A stretch of DNA of 15,732 nt. It comes from JAAYGT01 sp050252075 (GTDB lineage: Bacteria > Pseudomonadota > Gammaproteobacteria > Burkholderiales > Burkholderiaceae_B). The position numbers and the translations under genes are program-made. Below the pieces are notes generated by a model. It searched no databases. It was not told the origin of the DNA and saw nothing but the letters and a program-made list of their open reading frames with translations. Below are positions 14,040-15,732 of the stretch, piece by piece. The DNA lies in contig JBFWLP010000077.1 of NCBI GenBank assembly GCA_050252075.1, positions 1 to 15,732 of the forward strand, in the 5' to 3' direction. How positions within the stretch are numbered: the stretch's first letter is position 1; the number at the start of each line of letters is the position of its first letter.

Positions 14040-15077
14040 ATGGATTCAACAGTTCTCCTATTTCTTTTGCAAGATGGCGTAATGAACGGGGCCATTTACG
14101 CGCTGCTCGGGCTGGCGCTGGTCCTGGTGTTTGTCGTTACACGCGTCATCTTCATTCCCCAAGGAGAATTCGTTGCCTTCGGTGCGCTGACACTGGCTTT
14201 TATGGTGAACGGCCGCATTCCCGGCACGGTGATCATGTTGCCCATTGTCGGCGCGCTGGTCTTCCTTATCGAGGTTCTGTCGTGCTGGCGAAAGGGCAGC
14301 TGGGCCGGCATCACCAAGACGGCTCTCTGGACGCTCGTTCTGCCGGCGGTGTTGTATGTGCTGGCACCCTATATTGTGGGCAAGGAAACGTCGTTGTGGA
14401 TCAATGTGCTGTTTTCCCTGGCACTGGTTATTCCCCTGGGCCCCATGCTGTATCGCCTGGCCTATCAGCCGGTCGCCGAGGCCAGTGTGCTGGTGTTGCT
14501 CATCATCTCCGTTGCGGTGCACTTTGCCCTCACCGGGCTGGCGCTGGTGTTTTTCGGTGCCGAGGGCTGGCGAACGCCGCCCTTCATGGAAGGTGAGGTG
14601 CAAATGGGGGTAGTCAGCTGGTCGGCACAAACATTTTTTGTGCTGGGAACCTGCCTGGCGCTCATTCTGGCCCTGTGGATTTTTTTTGGCAAAACGTTGT
14701 ATGGCCGCGCATTGCGGGCCACGGCAGTCAACCGGCGGGGAGCCCGCCTGGTAGGTATCAGCACAACCATGTCGGGCAGCCTGACATTCACCCTGGCGGC
14801 CGGTATAGGCGCGTTATCGGGCATGCTCATTGCGCCGGTCACCACGGTGTACTACGACACCGGGTTTATTATTGGCCTGAAAGGCTTTGTCGCCGCCATT
14901 TTCGGCGGCCTGGTCAGTTATCCCATTACCGCCGTTGGGGCGCTCTTTGTGGGCATTCTTGAGGCATTTTCATCGTTCTGGGCCAGCGCCTACAAAGAGG
15001 TCATTGTGTTTACCCTCATTATTCCCGTGCTGTTGTGGCGCAGTTTTGGCTCACACCACATCGAGGACGAGGAATAA
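14040..15077 (+). CDS. Branched-chain/aromatic-type ABC transporter permease, LivH-like
   Basis: The 345-aa polytopic inner-membrane protein has the LivH N-terminal signature DGVMNGAIYALLGLALVLVF (12-31) and IFIPQGEFVAFGALTL (37-52). Near the cytoplasmic loop that contacts the ATPase it has YGRALRATAVNRRGARLVGI (221-240), and towards the C-terminus GFIIGLKGFVAAIFGGLVSYP. It is longer than the usual 290-310 aa LivH. The extra length lies at about residues 80-130 and contains one or two additional hydrophobic segments (TALWTLVLPAVLYVLAPYIV and LWINVLFSLALVIPLG). With the LivM-like partner it would form the membrane channel for the substrate delivered by the upstream binding protein. The ATG at 14040 has only a weak AGG four bases upstream; the frame is open further upstream without family support. 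The stop is three bases before the next gene. Confidence 0.9.
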   Translation: MDSTVLLFLLQDGVMNGAIYALLGLALVLVFVVTRVIFIPQGEFVAFGALTLAFMVNGRIPGTVIMLPIVGALVFLIEVLSCWRKGSWAGITKTALWTLVLPAVLYVLAPYIVGKETSLWINVLFSLALVIPLGPMLYRLAYQPVAEASVLVLLIISVAVHFALTGLALVFFGAEGWRTPPFMEGEVQMGVVSWSAQTFFVLGTCLALILALWIFFGKTLYGRALRATAVNRRGARLVGISTTMSGSLTFTLAAGIGALSGMLIAPVTTVYYDTGFIIGLKGFVAAIFGGLVSYPITAVGALFVGILEAFSSFWASAYKEVIVFTLIIPVLLWRSFGSHHIEDEE

Positions 15078-15080
15078 ATC

Positions 15081-15732
15081 ATGAACCGTTTCGTTCTCGC
15101 CCTTGCCATTCTGGTCATTGCCGCGTTGCCTGTGCTGCCCTTTACGCCGGCGTTCTGGATCACCCATCTGAATTATGTGGGGCTGGCCAGTCTGGTGGTT
15201 CTGGGCCTTATCCTGCTGACCGGCGTTGGCGGGCTCACGTCATTTGGCCAGGCGGCGTTTGTAGGTATCGGGGCTTACACCACTGCCTACATGACCACAG
15301 CACTCGGATGGTCGCCCTGGCTCACCTTGTTTGTGGGGCTGGGCCTTACCTTTGTGATCGCTTATGTGCTGGGGGCGATCACCTTGCGCCTGTCGGGCCA
15401 TTACTTGCCGCTGGGTACCATTGCCTGGTGCCTGTCGCTGTATTACCTGTTTGGCAATCTCGATTTTCTCGGCCGCTACGACGGCATTTCCAGCCTTGAT
15501 CCGCTCACCCTCTTCGGGGTGTCGCTGGGCGACAGCCGGCGCATGTATTACCTGATCTGGCTGTGTGTGTTGCTGTCCATGTGGGCCACCCGCAACCTGC
15601 TCGATTCGCGGCCGGGGCGTGCCATACGCGCCCTGAAGAGCGGCGGCGGCATGGCCGAGTCGTTTGGCGTAAATATGGCCCGGTACAAGGTAATCATCTT
15701 TGTCTATGCCGCCATGCTGGCCTGCGTCGCGG
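15081..15732 (+). CDS. ABC transporter permease, LivM-like (partial, cut by window end)
   Basis: The first 217 codons are visible and the gene runs past the right edge. After an N-terminal membrane span (LALAILVIAALPVLPF), the LivM signature LTGVGGLTSFGQAAFVGIGAYTTAY is present at 46-70, followed by more spans and the cytoplasmic ATPase-contact loop SRPGRAIRALKSGGGMAESFGVNMARYK region (about 176-203). In that loop most LivM proteins carry an acidic residue after the AIR or AL motif (such as RED or REN), whereas here KSGGG is found. GAGGA at 15069-15073 gives good spacing to the ATG at 15081. The gene is the translational neighbour of the LivH-like gene (three-base gap), and the pair should form the heterodimeric permease. 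Whether a C-terminal ATPase domain is fused, as in some relatives, cannot be seen. Confidence 0.9.
   Translation, partial: MNRFVLALAILVIAALPVLPFTPAFWITHLNYVGLASLVVLGLILLTGVGGLTSFGQAAFVGIGAYTTAYMTTALGWSPWLTLFVGLGLTFVIAYVLGAITLRLSGHYLPLGTIAWCLSLYYLFGNLDFLGRYDGISSLDPLTLFGVSLGDSRRMYYLIWLCVLLSMWATRNLLDSRPGRAIRALKSGGGMAESFGVNMARYKVIIFVYAAMLACVA

Noticed and set aside
1..15732. Search for CRISPR arrays, insertion sequences, tRNA or rRNA genes, toxin-antitoxin pairs, phage genes or anti-phage defence genes
   Set aside because: No regularly spaced repeats, transposase motifs, terminal repeats, tRNA-like cloverleafs or defence domains were seen. Every long gene belongs to a known housekeeping or transport family.

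Overview
The window reads as a GC-rich betaproteobacterial chromosome, most likely a member of the Alcaligenaceae (the Bordetella/Achromobacter/Pusillimonas group). The reasons are the gene order smc-zipA-ligA, a canonical SMC instead of MukB, a Par27-like periplasmic parvulin, and a Liv-type (HAAT) ABC transporter of the kind common in that family. The assignment is inference from gene content; no rRNA or tRNA gene is present to test it. Coding density is very high and no mobile element, phage gene, CRISPR array or tRNA is visible.

Left end (1-3523): a short upstream region, then a two-gene rightward unit made of a fused tsaB-rimI gene and a family 4 (Fe-S) uracil-DNA glycosylase, overlapping by four bases (ATGA). 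A leftward lplT-type lysophospholipid transporter faces them; the two converging stop codons share one CTAG palindrome. Centre (3524-10379): a regulatory gap holding a 21-bp perfect palindrome with a 5-bp spacer, then the rightward chromosome-maintenance and division cluster smc, zipA, ligA. Right-centre (10386-12404): a leftward, tightly packed unit msrB-yciB-bolA-par27 with 4-bp and 1-bp overlaps and an 8-bp gap. Right end (12718-15732): a rightward branched-chain/aromatic-type ABC transporter with a periplasmic binding protein, a LivH-like permease and a LivM-like permease cut by the window edge. A 313-bp divergent gap with two short palindromes lies in front of it, and an 11-bp perfect stem-loop lies between the binding protein and the first permease.

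Together the genes cover tRNA t6A modification and S18 acetylation, base-excision repair, phospholipid recycling, chromosome compaction, Z-ring anchoring, DNA ligation, envelope protein folding, oxidative protein repair and nutrient uptake. This is core genome. I looked for an undescribed system and did not find one. The observations worth following are at the level of gene fusion, active-site substitution, overlapping stops, palindromic operators and intergenic RNA structure.
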